DNA of 64,000 nucleotides from Cristatella mucedo (GCA_009760855.2 WPIO01000084.1:122501-186500), one strand, 5' to 3'; numbered from the stretch's first letter, positions 25,101 to 60,200 are shown. The notes: generated from the sequence alone by a model not told the origin. A program made the numbers and translations.

Positions 25101-28100
25101 ACACCTGCTTTTCTTTTCAATCACCGCCGAAGCTTGCTTGGTCTGGAGGTTAAGGCACTCTCCCCCATCAAGGTCTGGTTGAAGTCATGGGCTCGAACCC
25201 CGAGGCATATGTGCAGCGCCTGAATAGAAACCAAGTTCTCTTGGGGTCTATACAAATGAATTATTTTATTACATTATATTCCCACTCCATATTTATGTCC
25301 AGCATGCTGCTTTCTCTGTTTAAACAACGGCTCATCCAAGTACCTCACCTTATCTTTTGCTAATGAGCTTGATTTTGTTTCTAAAGCTTCAGAAAATAAC
25401 CAGCTCTGCCGAATCGCATTCATATCCACTGTTTTATCGGTTGCTTGGAGAAAGCCAGCTCCTATCGTGAAGTTGGTACAAGATTTCAATCACCCACTCA
25501 TACCCAGGTCTGGTCATCAATTATATGAGCATCTCCCAACGACTCGCATGAGACCGTTCACTCTCTCCCATGAGACCGTTCACTCTCTCCCAAAACGGTT
25601 GTACATCGCCAGGAGGTAGCCATGTACTCGATCTGGGACCATGCTCCTTGCACTATGTTGACAAGCCAAAGCTCTAGCATGGACTATGCAATATGCAAAA
25701 TGACAATACACGTGGTGACAGCCTTTCGAGCTAAGGCTGAGCTTCACAACTAGAGGCAGTAAGGTGTTCAAGACTGGCCAGTAACAAAAAGCGTGTACTG
25801 AGTAAAAGATTTGAAAAGTGATATACTTGTTAAGGAGGGGCCTGTCAACTTGCTGAAATACTTCAAAGAAGGATTGTGAGAACATGAGATTGACACTATC
25901 CTCATTACTTCCAAATAAAAAATCAGGATATTTCGAAAGTGGGGTAGATGAAGTTTTTGATTTTGAGCTTCAGAAAGGCAGCAAGCCGGTTTCAAAAGCA
26001 GACAATGAGAGATACAGGTGCAGCTGTGGCACAACATAAGCTTCCAATGTAAGTTCAAATTAATGTAATGTATCTCTGTCTGTAACTTCACAAAGTCATA
26101 AAGACCATGTGGGTGTTACGCATGAGAGTTTTGTACAGCACACACAGCCTAAGCGGCTTTCGGTACGCATTCGTAAATTACAGTAAAGGTATTCAACTTG
26201 TAAAATTGTAATACCACTGTGAGAACAAATATTGAAATACAAAGTAAAAGTGCAAGGGCAGGCATGGAGAAATTATTTACAATCAAATAGAACTAAAAAG
26301 TAAAGGATGCCATTGCAATAGAGAAAAATATAGCCTGGTGATGAGACATAATGAACTAAATTTTCATCTTACCATGCCACTAGTATAGGCATAAGGTTAA
26401 ATGATCTACGTCTATTGGAACGTTTAACTGTAGACTGAAGGTTAATGCAAATGGAAGGATGAATGGATTCTCACATAGTTTCAGTCACATAACTCATCAG
26501 TCTCTGTATTGACTAATTTCACAAAAACCAACTTATCAGTCAAAGCTTGATACAAATGAGAGTAGTATGTACTGATATACATCAAGCGCCAGCAGGCATA
26601 GAGATAGAGAACAAATCTACACTACTGCAACTATAGAAACAGTGATAATTGATGCTACACTGCCAAGAAGAGCAATTGCCTATGTAAGGACTGGGTACAG
26701 ATGTATGAGCAGCCTGCTAACAAGGAACAATCCATAAGTGCACGGCACACAGCATGTTTTGTGTCATAGCTTAAAAAAAGATAGTTTCAGCCTAGATTAA
26801 ATGTATGGGGCAGTGATGGATCCAAATGTGTACAAAGATGGCCTCCCAACAAGAAAATGAGGCTACCTCTTGAGGTCAGGTCACCAGATGCATGCTGAGG
26901 TTATTTGCCGAGTTTCTCAATGCTGAAATATTTTGACGCCTATGCAAGTAAGCAGCAGAGCACTTGCGATTCTGTGTTATTAGAATGCACAAGGCCAAGC
27001 ATAACGTTAATATCCAAGCACACAAAACCTACCATGTCATTAAAAAACCTTAGCAAGTTGACAAAAACATTTTTTGACAACAATTTGCATCAAGGAACCT
27101 TAATCATTAAGACTATATCGATGACTACTCAAATAACCGAACCGAATGAGAAAACTCACACAAATCAACAACGTACCTTGTGAACACCAACAGAAGCACC
27201 AGGGTAGTTGAAGTTCCAAGTACTTAGAGACGTGATGCCCATCGTAATGGGACTCATACCGTGGTAGCAGCCACGTAGGGCTAACAGGTCCATGCAGCCA
27301 GTATACAGCCGAGCCATCATCTGAGCCATGTCGTTTGCCTCAGAACCACTATTTACCAAGTACACAACCTACGGTTCAGGCAATAATGGATCAAGGATGC
27401 ACCAGCATCATATCAGACGTAGCATGCCAACTGCTGTGAGCACAAATTGCTGGATAAGGCTTGAAGTAAAGGCTGTAGCTGAGGCGCTCGGCCCCATAAC
27501 AACAAAGGTCACACTCGATCAAGTAATCTTCCATGATAGCATGCTGTCAACTCATAAAATTACCAAGTTCAGCACATATGAATATATGAAAATCTCTTTT
27601 AGTCTGTAGTTTGTGCCCTTTTAGCATCTTAGTGAATTGTAGAACCTCAAAATCCTAGCTGATTAAACAGCCTCTTTTTGTATAGCGACATAAGAGCCTT
27701 TACGGCTATCACCACCGCTTGCAGTGGCGATAAAGGATTGCCCACCGCAGGAATCGAACCCACGACCTCGGGACCGAGGTCGTGAAAGCAACCGCCTTAC
27801 CTAGTGTGCCATCACGGCTCACCACCCTGACTTTGATGCCCACAAAAACATCTTCCTGGCACCTACTGCTCAATACCCTGGCCAACCTGCATTGACTGGT
27901 GGAATGACACAATTTGATACTAGCTGATGCCGCATGGGTGTGCCCCTCAGAATAAGCACATTTGTGTACTCTCTTGCCGAGACGGTCAATGGTTCAGTTC
28001 TGAGGCTCTGCAAACTAAGACTACACAAGCTGAGAAAGCTGATACAAGATCAGGACCAAATATCTATCGACTATCAAACGAGGCCATCCTACTTATGGCC

Positions 28101-31100
28101 AAGTCTAGATTTTATAGAAGCAAAGAATAGAGATATTGCAGATGAAAAATCCAAAAATGCTGATGTTAACCATCAACTAATTTAAAGCCTCCCATATCAG
28201 CATCTGACCTTGCAATCCTTGCAGAGATCTAGCAGATCGTTTCTCTAGCTTCTTTATTAGTAAGATGGACAAGTAATTCAACGCCCAAGGTATCATCTCG
28301 ATCGGACTCCTCAACTTCAGTTCATTGCTTTGCCTCAATGTCTGCCTTCAAGTATGCCATAAGAGACCTCACCTCGAAGTTTACCTCCCAGTATAAGAAG
28401 ACTGCTAGCACTCTAGACCCCATACTACTGCTTTTCCTTTCCAGGTGCTCAGATTTGCTGCTGAATTGCATAACTAACATAATAGACATATACTTAGTCT
28501 CAGGTCTTTCATACTGCTTCCCTAAAAAAGGCTGTCGTTGGGTCACTCATTAAGAATACAAAACTAGACCAGAAGAACTTGCTGTCTGATGAGACAACAC
28601 TATAAATAGGAACACAACAATAGACCAGGAGAGTTTGCTATAGAAGTGATACAATGGCTAATTGCACCTGCCCTCAGGCTTGTTTACCAATGGGCTCCAT
28701 GAGCACAGCATAGCAGAACAGGGCCATAGCATTTTGGTGCTTGAAGTAGCAACACAACTAGGAGGGAGCAGGGCGATACCTCGAGCCTCTCAGACTCGGA
28801 GGGGAAAGGAGAATTAACAGGTGAGTGCAAACTCGAAAGCTCTACCGGCAGTGCTTTTCAGATGGCCATCATTAAGGTTCATCATGGAAGGTTATCTCAT
28901 TCAAGTTCAAGCAGTTGAGTTCGAAGCCAAGGCAAGGCATCGGCCCTCTTGGTCCATTTCAGCCCAGCAAGCCAACTGACGCCCAATAAGGCCCATTGCA
29001 CAAGTCAGCTAGACCTCTCAAAAGTATGCCTGAGCTCTCAAGCTATAGAATGCTAACAAAAGGCTCTGATGCATGGTCTTGGCATAATGAAGACTCACAA
29101 CAAGGGCTATGTTAACAAATTAGCCTATTTATGGCTCAAATGGTAGCCCGAGGAAGAGGGTGATCTCAATGCTGGCTCCACAGAGGCTACCGGGTTAAAT
29201 AAACAGCAGTCAGCAAAGCACAGGACTAAGAATATCAAAGGCCGACGGTAGACTGAAGCATCATGGTCATGCTAGCAGAGCTAACTAAAGCAGCTGCTCA
29301 GAGCTGCTGGGTTAATCTCGTAGCCAGCTTTGACATTCCCTGGGCCAAGGAACCGACGGTAGCTTTCATAGGCCGTGACCTGCGACCCTGTCTATGTGCT
29401 TGTGACCTCAAGCATATTTAGGTGCCTACATAAGACCCACTCCTGGCAGTTGAGAGGTATTTGTAATACAATATTTTATGGTGCCCCGAGGCAGTCCACG
29501 CTGCTGACAGTCCGATAGCAAAAGCACGAGCAAATGGCAAAGCTCAGAACCTAGCTATTCTCAACGATGCCAGTTGTATACCCCTCCCTCTCTCTCTGGT
29601 CCTGTGGCATGTGTCCATCATCACAAGAGAACTATGAATGAACATAACAGACCACCAGATCTGTAGCTTAAAGAACAAGCGGAGATGCTGATCACAATCA
29701 TTCTCTTCGACAAGCAGGCTAAATGTTTTGTTGACATTGCAGCCGTTCATTCAACACCCTCATTTATATAGTAGCAGAAGAGCCTTAACAGCTATCACTG
29801 CAGCTTACAGCAGGCAATACAGGATAGTCCACTTCAGGACTCAAACCGACGACCTGGGTTGTGAAGAGGGAGTAATGGCTTTCTTGACAATAATAATGAC
29901 ACAGCTGCAGAAGACAGCGATCTGCTGAAAGGCTTATATTCAAAATATGACACTAACCTAGGAACACAGTAAATGGTCATCTTGGCAGTACTCAGGACAG
30001 TCTGAATAAACATCAAACCCAGCAGCTTCCACATTCTCTTCGACCAATTTTCTCTGACCTTCACTGGCTTACAGTCGAGAAGTTCATCGACCTCAAGATT
30101 CCATCACTTACTTTTCTTTTGGGTTCCCTTATTCTTTTGCACTGACTTACCTGTCTGAAATGCGTACTCTTCGAGGATTCCAGCAACCACCAGCTCCGTT
30201 GACTCCACTCGAATAACTGTGCCTCTCACCAGCCTCAAACCCTTTGGAAACTGCATCTTCAGTGTACACAGCATGCCACTAATACACCTATGCATATGAA
30301 GCCAAGAACTCGATGCCACAGGACATCACGACATCTCCTGACTCGACAAAGTGTGAAGTGGACCTAAAAAAACCCACTTGTTCCTCTCAGCATACGATTC
30401 TCTGTATTCAGGGTATCCATATGATTAAGAGTATTGTTAATGAATTTTTGCATGCTACGTTTGTGGGCTTTCTTATACTACTACTAACAATAATATTTAT
30501 AAGACATTTGTATAGCACCCATAGAGAACTAAATCTCTTTATAAGCGATTTACATATAGCACAGAGAAAGCATGTAAATTGGCTAGTGATAACATGCACA
30601 GCATCAGCAGGCATTAGCACACAAAGGAAAATTCACAAATCCAGGAAATATGATGGAAACAGGTGACTTGAGCTTTAGGTGATGTCAAGTCAAATAATGT
30701 CGCGCCATTTGGTTACGGGAGTTAATTTCCGGCTAAGGAAACATGCAAACTAAAGTAACAGACTCCACAAAATTTGAGCCTTATTAGAGGCCCAGCTAAA
30801 TGACTTAAGTCAGAAGAGCAGGTGGTTTGTTTCCTTGCCTGATCATCAAGTAATTCTGATACATAAGTAGTGAAAGATAATGGAAGAACTTAGATTAGTG
30901 ACACAATGTTCACATCAAAATGTTTCTTGATGAAGAGCTAGTGCAGGTGGGTGACAAGCTTTGCAATGTGGAAACTGCCAAGTTAACGACGGATAATCTT
31001 AGCGTCAGAGTTTTGCACCAGCTGTGGGTGCCTTAGTGCAGCAGCAGAACGAATTGTGGGTAGGGAGCCGAAGAAATCGAGGCAGGACTCACAGAAACAA

Positions 31101-34100
31101 GGGCCAACTTGGATGCGGTATTCTTGTCTAAGCAAACCCGAATTTGGGTGATGCTGCACAGCTGAAAGTAGGCATATTTCAATGTGGAGCTACTGTGATC
31201 GTTTAATGAGAGGTCACTTTGGAACAGGATACCCAGATTGCATGCAGATGCCATAGGAGATATGGTAGCCGAGCACATTCTGAGGGTCAAGTTTTTTTAA
31301 TTTCTGAGTAATACTGGATTTTTCATAACTAGTAGATTGGTTATATCGTCATTCAATTTGAGAAAATTTGCTAACTCCCAAGGGCAAACGTCAGCAATAC
31401 ATTTAGCAAGGGTTGAGAGCTTGAGGTGCTAAACTGCAGGGGGGGTGATAGCACATTTCCAGCTGCGTGTCAACTGTTTGCCAATTAAAGTCTAGATTGT
31501 GCTTGGCTATTTCGTCAGCATGAAAGAAAAAGAGAGAAAGAGGGAAAGGGAGATTATAAATCACGAAAAGAAGAGGACCAAGCATAGAGCTCTGCAGTCT
31601 CCATAGTGCAGCAGGCACGACGACGATAGTGGCAGATGAGAGGATCATGTATACATGTAAATAGAACAATGTTAATCGCACAGGCACTGGCATGGCATAC
31701 CTTATCCTGTCCGAAACAGTGTGCAGCACACAATAAAATTCAGCAGTGCATAGGGGCCACTCCTTCAGCTACTGCATGCCATCACTCGAGGTATCACATC
31801 GAATCAGAATCGAGCAGCACCGCCGAGGCTTGCAGGCCTGGTGATGGTGCCCCCATGGGCCTCTTACCCAGCCTTCGGTTAGCTTCGTCAAACCAGGTTT
31901 CGGCTACTCTGATTGCAGTGCGCCAACCGTAAGCTTCTAGCTTGGCAAGTACGCGTCGGTATGAGCACACTAATGCATTTGTAAGACTGCCATTACCACC
32001 GTGCTTTGGTAAGCAGTCACTGCCATTGCGGGAGGGCTCCTGTCAGCTATTTATGCTAAGGTCACATATTTCATTTACATGCCTAATAGAAACCCATGTC
32101 ATAACATGATTGAAAGACAGCAATGTGCAGGGGCAACATCCACCGTTCGTTGAAATCACTAAGCAAAGTCCTCACAAGCAATTAGCACAAGGGGACCATT
32201 TGCAAATCATAGTTTTTTTCTCAAGGGGGTGCCTATTGCCTAACAATTTTTCTGCAAGCACGACCAGCATGGAGCTCATCCGAGAGCACTGACGCTGATC
32301 TAGTCGCAGACATAGCAGACAGCCTACGTCCCAACCTTTAGTTCGCCGGGCAACTTTGATGCAAGTTTCTCACAATACAGATGAACCTGTGGATGAGCAT
32401 AAATGTTTGTTGTGTGCCACAGTGTCTCCATCTGCTTAAACACGGCTTCGTTAATTCGAGGATGACAGTGGCCAACGATCACAGTGGCAATACCGGCAAA
32501 CATGTCGAGATAACGATTACCATCTATGTCGAATAACCACTGCTTGTGCCCTGCAATTAACGAAGGCGACTAGTGTTTTAAGCGAGCACTGTAAAGTCGA
32601 CAACCAATCAGCAATGATCAAGTTAGATATACAGTTAGGGAAATCGACCATATACCGTATGAACAGGAAGTCTGTAATTTGTTCAGAATAATAATAATAC
32701 ATTGGTATAGCGCCCACAGAGAATGTAAGCTCATTCTAGGCATTTTTCATTTACATATGCTGTAAAGGAAGCATGCTTCTGGTTCTGTCACCAACTGCAT
32801 TGACCTTGCCCATTTAAGTCTCAGGTAATGATGCATATGCTTTGCTCAGCTCTCCCTGGGCCCCCATGAACTAGTATTTTCTGGTTCCAAAAATGCTTGA
32901 ATGCATGAGTGTGCATGATTATTACATGTTACTAATCAAGTGAGCCTACTAACCAGTGGCATTGAGCGTCTGTTGGTTTGATTTTACTTGTTTGTCTAAA
33001 CATCGTACCTTGCTTGTCATCAACTCTTGGTTATGCCTGGATAAAAGATTTAGTTCTTTCATGGCACAATACAAAAGACTCGTTATTATTGTCGTTATTA
33101 TTGTCGTTATTATTATAAGTCCCAGCTCTATCTAGAGACGACCATTAGCAGGCAGCAGTAAGCTCTGTGCTCTAAAGCAGAGTGAAAGCCGACAGGTAGC
33201 CATGCAAACACCAATGCTAGGTCGTTTTATACTGCCCAAAGAGAACTTAATCTCTAGTCAGGTGCTTTACAATTCACTGAAAAAGTATCAATACACAAGG
33301 GTTAGTGAAATGCATGGGGTCAAGCATACAAAAGCAAACAAGTATCATGCTTAAGCCAGCATGCTGAAGGAAGCATGAAGACATGTGAGGCCATCAGTTA
33401 GTAAGACCTCTGGCTACAAGCATGCATTGAGCAATGTATCCAAAATGGATGCATGCAAAATCACACCAGAACAAAAAAAAACAGACCAATTTACTAAGAC
33501 AAAGAGAAAGCTGACCGGGACATATGCTTCTTTAGCAGAGACTTAAATCTTGCAAGGTCATTGCACATGACAGTAGCAAGAAGCAAGTTCCATTTTTTGG
33601 AGCCTACGACCTGAAGGCTCCATCACCAAATGATTTTAATTTAGTGCAAAGGACAGCAAGATGACTAGATGCTGTTGACCAGGTGGTCCGAGAGCTCCAA
33701 GGAGAAATAAGGAGTTTAAATACGTAGGCTGTGCAAGGGAGTGAAGTGACATGTAAGCCAGACTGAGGATTTTGAAATCAACTCAGTGCTGGACAGGGAG
33801 CTAGTGAAGCTCGCAAAGACGTGGTGTGATGTGGAAGCTTTTTCATTGACTACAGACCAGCTGAGCAGCAGAGTAAACATTGGGCTGGAAGCTGGGATAG
33901 GGTAACTGCACGGCAACCAAAACAACTGCAAATCTGTTTTGGATCTGCTAGCAGCAGATGCATTCAATTGATAGCAGCACTAAAAGAGTCACACGTGTCC
34001 ACCTCTGCTAAAAGAGCTTCCCTGGCTGCTGGTTCATCAGCTGATACAGAGCAAAAGTCTTATTTGGGCCCATAGTGACTCGGCTCCATTTATAGCCGAA

Positions 34101-35438
34101 CTGAACCACCTGCAGCTCCTTGTGCATCAGATACCCTCTGGATATTAAATTAATTGTACATTCCTTTCATTTCAAGACAGTTAGTTCCCGCCTGCGGTGT
34201 CTAGACAAGGAAGCCTACTTCTATAATTCTTGAACAAGAACGATACACTATTCTCTCTTGTATAGCAAACTCAAGCAACTCCTTTACGCAGGCCCCACTG
34301 TTAATACAAAATGCTACTTAATTAATTATTTGGGTCCTCTTCTATCGCGGTCCTTGGATCTGGTTGCCGTTTGCATACCAAAAGCCACTCAGACTTTTAG
34401 TGCAATCCAGAAAACTCAAAAAACGCAACATAGTCTTAAGTCTTTGAAGGTTACAGATGGATAACAAGTTTCAAAGATCTCGGACTTTAGCCAGGCAGTG
34501 CTTATACTTGTTTTAGTAGAGAGCACGGAAAAGTACCCAAGCACATCATGTGGCCACAAGAGTACCGTCGCCTTGGGTAAGGGGCAATAAGGGTATCTTG
34601 ATGGCAGGGTAGATTGGACTACATTTAGAAACAATACATGTTAAGTCAACTTGGCTATCAAGGCAAAACTAGATGTCAAGGCCTGAATTTTTAAAGCAAC
34701 GTGATGCTACTTAGCCATAAGCCCTAAAGCAGCCTTGCCTAATTCATTGCTGACTCAACCAAAAGGTCAAATCTCAAAATTGATACAACGTTGCTAAAGC
34801 ACGTATACCTTCTGATGAGATAATTGAATAAACTGAGACAGCATGCAAATTATGAGCAACAAATGTATGATGGCATAAATGAAACTCGAAACCATGCGAA
34901 TGGTGAGGTGCTGAGATTAGTTTGACCCCAACTAGATACCACAATGCATTGATCAACAACAGAGGCTCTCCTTTTCTCAGGGATGCAACAAAATCTCGAT
35001 GCTTCGTCACAAGCAAGCAATACGAAATAATGCATGAGCTAGGTAGAACTAACACGTTTCAAAAAATTCTGTCTATCCAACAAACAGGGCTGAAAATCCC
35101 AAGCTAAGCACAACACATCTGATGTTCGCGCGGTGTATCAAGCATAGGAGATCTGCACGCTAAGCTGCGCACTTTTTTTACACTGACACGTTGCACGAAG
35201 ACAATTCCTAGGCACTAGCTGCCTCACCTTGGCATATGGCCACTGGTTTCTTATAGTACGTAAGCATGCCGGGGTTAATGAATTCCTTGCGTTTCTGCAA
35301 TATGCTGCTGTAACTGGGACCTGAATACTTGGCGGGCTTGAAGTCGCATTCGGGCATCGGAGGTACGGAAGGCGCTGACATGCAACGGGCCAGCATGCCG
35401 ACTGGACGGCCCGGCAGTTTCGATAACGAAGTCAACAT
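18965..35438 (-). CDS. AGXT2: Alanine-glyoxylate aminotransferase 2, mitochondrial (AGXT2), 8 exons, complete
   Basis: A class III PLP-dependent aminotransferase. In the known family AGXT2 acts in the mitochondrial matrix on glyoxylate (with alanine as amino donor), D-beta-aminoisobutyrate and dimethylarginines. Exons (high to low): 35438-35228, 32550-32336, 27368-27177, 23969-23772, 23680-23500, 22667-22507, 21312-21190, 19168-18965. All introns are GT-AG, all phases join, and the product is 494 residues (human 514). The N-terminus (about residues 1-29) is rich in Ser, Arg and Lys and lacks acidic residues, fitting a mitochondrial presequence. Visible family features are NSGSEAND (148-155, PLP phosphate), [18 protein letters not shown] with Asp302 (PLP ring nitrogen), TLAKG with Lys332 as the expected Schiff-base lysine, FNTFGGNP, and [14 protein letters not shown]. 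The 18-residue offset of Lys332 from human Lys350 fits the shorter N-terminus. A cysteine cluster in exon 4 is typical of the AGXT2 subgroup. Introns hold LINE and SINE copies. The gene looks intact and diverges from ZRANB3. Confidence 0.95.
19367..19476. repeat. Tandem duplication, 2 x 55 bp
   Basis: The unit beginning GGTCACTTTAAAGGTATTTC occurs at 19367-19421 and again at 19422-19476, with one visible base difference. It lies within AGXT2 intron 7. Confidence 0.95.
20335..20660 (-). mobile_element. Repeat family B, copy 2
   Basis: The minus-strand translation includes the same tail segment as copy 1, for example [20 protein letters not shown] compared with NADYGTSFSVVLSCYFHATH. It is followed by CAIQNS and the sequence around CACAAAGACTATGTGGGTGT. 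It is inserted in AGXT2 intron 7. Confidence 0.6.
21190..21312 (-). CDS. AGXT2: AGXT2 exon 7
   Basis: 41 codons in phase 0 (residues 387-427) containing [20 protein letters not shown], the conserved start of the C-terminal small domain. Acceptor TTTAG, donor AAG|GTATGT. Confidence 0.95.
21313..22506 (-). other. AGXT2 intron 6
   Basis: AT-rich 1.2-kb intron without a recognisable repeat or RNA feature. Confidence 0.8.
22507..22667 (-). CDS. AGXT2: AGXT2 exon 6
   Basis: Residues 333 (part) to 386: [18 protein letters not shown] and the [12 protein letters not shown] motif that closes the cofactor pocket in class III enzymes. Acceptor TTGCAG, donor CAG|GTAGGG. Confidence 0.95.
22668..23499 (-). 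other. AGXT2 intron 5
   Basis: An 832-bp intron. The plus-strand frame 23099-23476 has no motif. No repeat is recognised. Confidence 0.8.
23500..23680 (-). CDS. AGXT2: AGXT2 exon 5
   Basis: Residues 273-332 plus one base. It carries [26 protein letters not shown] with Asp302, and PDIVTLAK with the cofactor-binding Lys332 as the last full codon. The preceding intron is only 91 bp. Acceptor TTATAG, donor AAAG|GTAATT. Confidence 0.95.
23772..23969 (-). CDS. AGXT2: AGXT2 exon 4
   Basis: 66 codons in phase 0 (residues 207-272): [15 protein letters not shown], then a cysteine cluster (C222, C233, C235, C240) and GLIIESIQ leading into the next exon. Acceptor TTTCAG, donor CAG|GTATTA. Confidence 0.93.
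24085..24750 (+). mobile_element. L2-like LINE, 5'-truncated copy
   Basis: A 165-codon frame (24117-24614) encodes only the RT C-terminus: [40 protein letters not shown], and [20 protein letters not shown]. It is followed by the 3'-UTR, AAAGCGCCTAGAAAGAGG, AGGGCGCATTATCAAGTG and a TATTATTAT end. It is antisense to AGXT2 in intron 3. Confidence 0.92.
25127..25275 (+). mobile_element. SINE-A copy 2 (tRNA-derived)
   Basis: Head CTTGGTCTGGAGGTTAAGGC (box A-like), box B GGGCTCGAACCCC, then GCAGCGCCTGAATAGAAACC..CTCTTGGGGTCTATACAAAT and an ATTATTTTATTA tail. It is the copy with the best-preserved box B. Confidence 0.82.
25547..25590. repeat. Tandem duplication, 2 x 22 bp
   Basis: The unit CATGAGACCGTTCACTCTCT plus CC is repeated directly without change, in AGXT2 intron 3. 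Confidence 0.95.
26065..26180 (-). mobile_element. Repeat family B, copy 3 (3' fragment)
   Basis: CTTCACAAAGTCATAAAGAC, CATGTGGGTGTTACGC and CAGCCTAAGCGGCTTTCGGT match the reverse complement of the end of copy 1 (14840-14950). Confidence 0.65.
27177..27368 (-). CDS. AGXT2: AGXT2 exon 3
   Basis: 64 codons in phase 0 (residues 143-206): [13 protein letters not shown] with the PLP-phosphate loop, then [17 protein letters not shown]. Acceptor CGTAG, donor AAG|GTACGT. Confidence 0.95.
27671..27821 (-). mobile_element. SINE-B copy 1 (tRNA-derived)
   Basis: On the minus strand the head GAGCCGTGATGGCACACTAG with GTAAGGCGG resembles a tRNA box A. GGGTTCGATTCCTG is a near-perfect box B. The body ends AAAGGCTCTTATGTCGCTATA. 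It differs from SINE-A in the head and body. It could be mistaken for a tRNA gene, but it lacks an acceptor-stem fold and recurs at 29757 and 61783. Confidence 0.78.
28185..28600 (+). pseudogene. L2-like relic: linker between endonuclease and RT
   Basis: Degenerate plus-strand frames read [11 protein letters not shown], then VRSLMAYL-like and [20 protein letters not shown]. An [19 protein letters not shown] block follows, equivalent to KSCSLDPIPTWLLK..LLKKP.LD.eNL of L2 elements and to DPIPTVMFLRCIDLLLPC in the copy at 54425. It is heavily mutated. Confidence 0.65.
29757..29880 (-). mobile_element. SINE-B copy 2, diverged
   Basis: CATTTATATAGTAGCAGAAG, AGCCTTAACAGCTATCAC and a degraded box B region align with SINE-B copies 1 and 3. 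Confidence 0.65.
30010..30480 (+). pseudogene. L2-like RT C-terminal relic
   Basis: Degenerate frames show [20 protein letters not shown] (the [20 protein letters not shown] block), an [16 protein letters not shown] block and [18 protein letters not shown] (the [17 protein letters not shown] block). It lies back to back with the next L2 fragment, whose 3' end faces it. Confidence 0.7.
30495..31640 (-). mobile_element. L2-like LINE, old 5'-truncated copy
   Basis: The 3' end has TATAGCACCCATAGAGAACT and the usual UTR words. On the minus strand follow [40 protein letters not shown] and farther on [12 protein letters not shown] and [13 protein letters not shown]. The order of RT blocks is kept, but frames are broken repeatedly. 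Confidence 0.8.
31795..32044 (-). other. Unassigned open stretch in AGXT2 intron 2
   Basis: A stop-to-stop minus-strand frame of about 83 codons without an ATG near its start contains [20 protein letters not shown] and [18 protein letters not shown]. Its composition is more protein-like than its surroundings. I do not recognise the family. It could be a transposon-derived fragment, a cassette exon or chance. Confidence 0.25.
32336..32550 (-). CDS. AGXT2: AGXT2 exon 2
   Basis: Acceptor TTGCAG, donor AAAG|GTTGGG. It encodes residues 71-142: [20 protein letters not shown], the VGHCHP motif and the [11 protein letters not shown] segment, all matching the N-terminal part of the large aminotransferase domain. 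Confidence 0.93.
32686..32790 (-). mobile_element. L2-like LINE 3' end
   Basis: AATAATAATAATACATTGGT, TATAGCGCCCACAGAGAATG and CATTCTAGGCATTTTTC form the family's 3' hairpin and UTR start, followed by ATGCTGTAAAGGAAGCATGC. Confidence 0.75.
33215..33970 (-). mobile_element. L2-like LINE, old copy with broken RT
   Basis: The 3' end at 33215 has the words AAAGAGAACTTAATCTCTAG and TCAGGTGCTTTACA. On the minus strand the segment [20 protein letters not shown] and [13 protein letters not shown] corresponds to the [26 protein letters not shown] block. The frame is decayed. Confidence 0.6.
34000..34240 (+). pseudogene. LINE RT relic (plus strand)
   Basis: Weak matches in changing frames to LLKELHWLPVH..I..K and the [11 protein letters not shown] region, then [15 protein letters not shown]. 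It is probably an old fragment of an L2- or CR1-type RT. Confidence 0.4.
35228..35438 (-). CDS. AGXT2: AGXT2 exon 1
   Basis: Residues 1-70 plus the first base of Gly71. It starts [13 protein letters not shown], the presumed mitochondrial presequence. The conserved part begins at [13 protein letters not shown] (human MPPCDFMPERYQS). The donor is AAG|GTGAGG. Internal methionines at 15 and 20 are weaker start candidates. Confidence 0.9.
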
Positions 35439-35848
35439 TTTCAGAATGCAGTAAGGCAGCAAAGTAATGCACCTAAAATTGTAGTATGGAGGACACACTC
35501 GTAAATCAACAACGGATATCAATGTAGAGCTTTCTCTGCTGGAAAAGACAGAGGCCGTCTGTGCTCCTGAGCAAGAGGGCATAACGGCGGCGCGGACACG
35601 CAGATCGAAGGCCGGCTGCAGCTTCGGCGGGCCACGCATGCAAGAAAAGCGATGCGTAAGACATGAGCGAGGCAGCCGGGAGCATGTGGCCTCTGGACAG
35701 CGCGGCGTCCTACCAAAGCTGTCAAGACCAGCGACTCAGACGGAGGGCGATGAGGACAGGCCAGGTAAATAACACTCACCGCTGTGCCTGGGAAGCCGTA
35801 CGTGTACGGGTTAAGGTCATCACAGGTCAAGGACGCCTGGCGGGAAAC
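35439..35848. promoter_or_regulatory. CpG-dense divergent promoter region between AGXT2 and ZRANB3
   Basis: Only 410 bases separate the AGXT2 start codon (minus) from the preferred ZRANB3 start codon (plus). Counting by eye, about three dozen CpG dinucleotides fall between 35570 and 35915, while the surrounding kilobases are CpG-poor. No TATA box is evident. This fits a shared CpG-island-type bidirectional promoter carrying both 5' UTRs. No transcription start can be placed from sequence alone. Confidence 0.65.

Positions 35849-60200
<24,352 letters not shown>

Larger units (their letters stand above)
23970..27176 (-). other. AGXT2 intron 3
   Basis: A 3.2-kb intron holding, in order along the plus strand, an L2 copy (24085-24750), a SINE-A (25127-25275), a short tandem duplication (25547-25590) and family B copy 3 (26065-26180). 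The remainder is unassigned. Confidence 0.85.
27369..32335 (-). other. AGXT2 intron 2
   Basis: A 5.0-kb intron packed with repeats: two SINE-B copies (27671, 29757) and L2 relics at 28185 (+), 30010 (+) and 30495 (-). It also has an unexplained minus-strand open stretch at 31795-32044. The part 28600-29750 shows nothing recognisable. Confidence 0.85.
32551..35227 (-). other. AGXT2 intron 1
   Basis: A 2.7-kb intron with LINE 3' ends at 32686 and 33215 (minus), an RT relic at 34000 (plus), and otherwise unassigned AT-rich sequence (34250-35227). Confidence 0.85.

Noticed and set aside
27671-27821. A functional tRNA gene on the minus strand
   Set aside because: Box A and box B are visible, but no acceptor stem closes and the sequence recurs with an extra body at 29757 and 61783, so it is a SINE.
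35663-35848. Upstream in-frame ATG extending ZRANB3 by 62 residues
   Set aside because: The extension is Arg-rich, lies in the CpG-dense region and crosses a CAG|GTAAAT donor-like site. Human ZRANB3 begins just before the SNF2 domain. I prefer 35849 but cannot exclude it.
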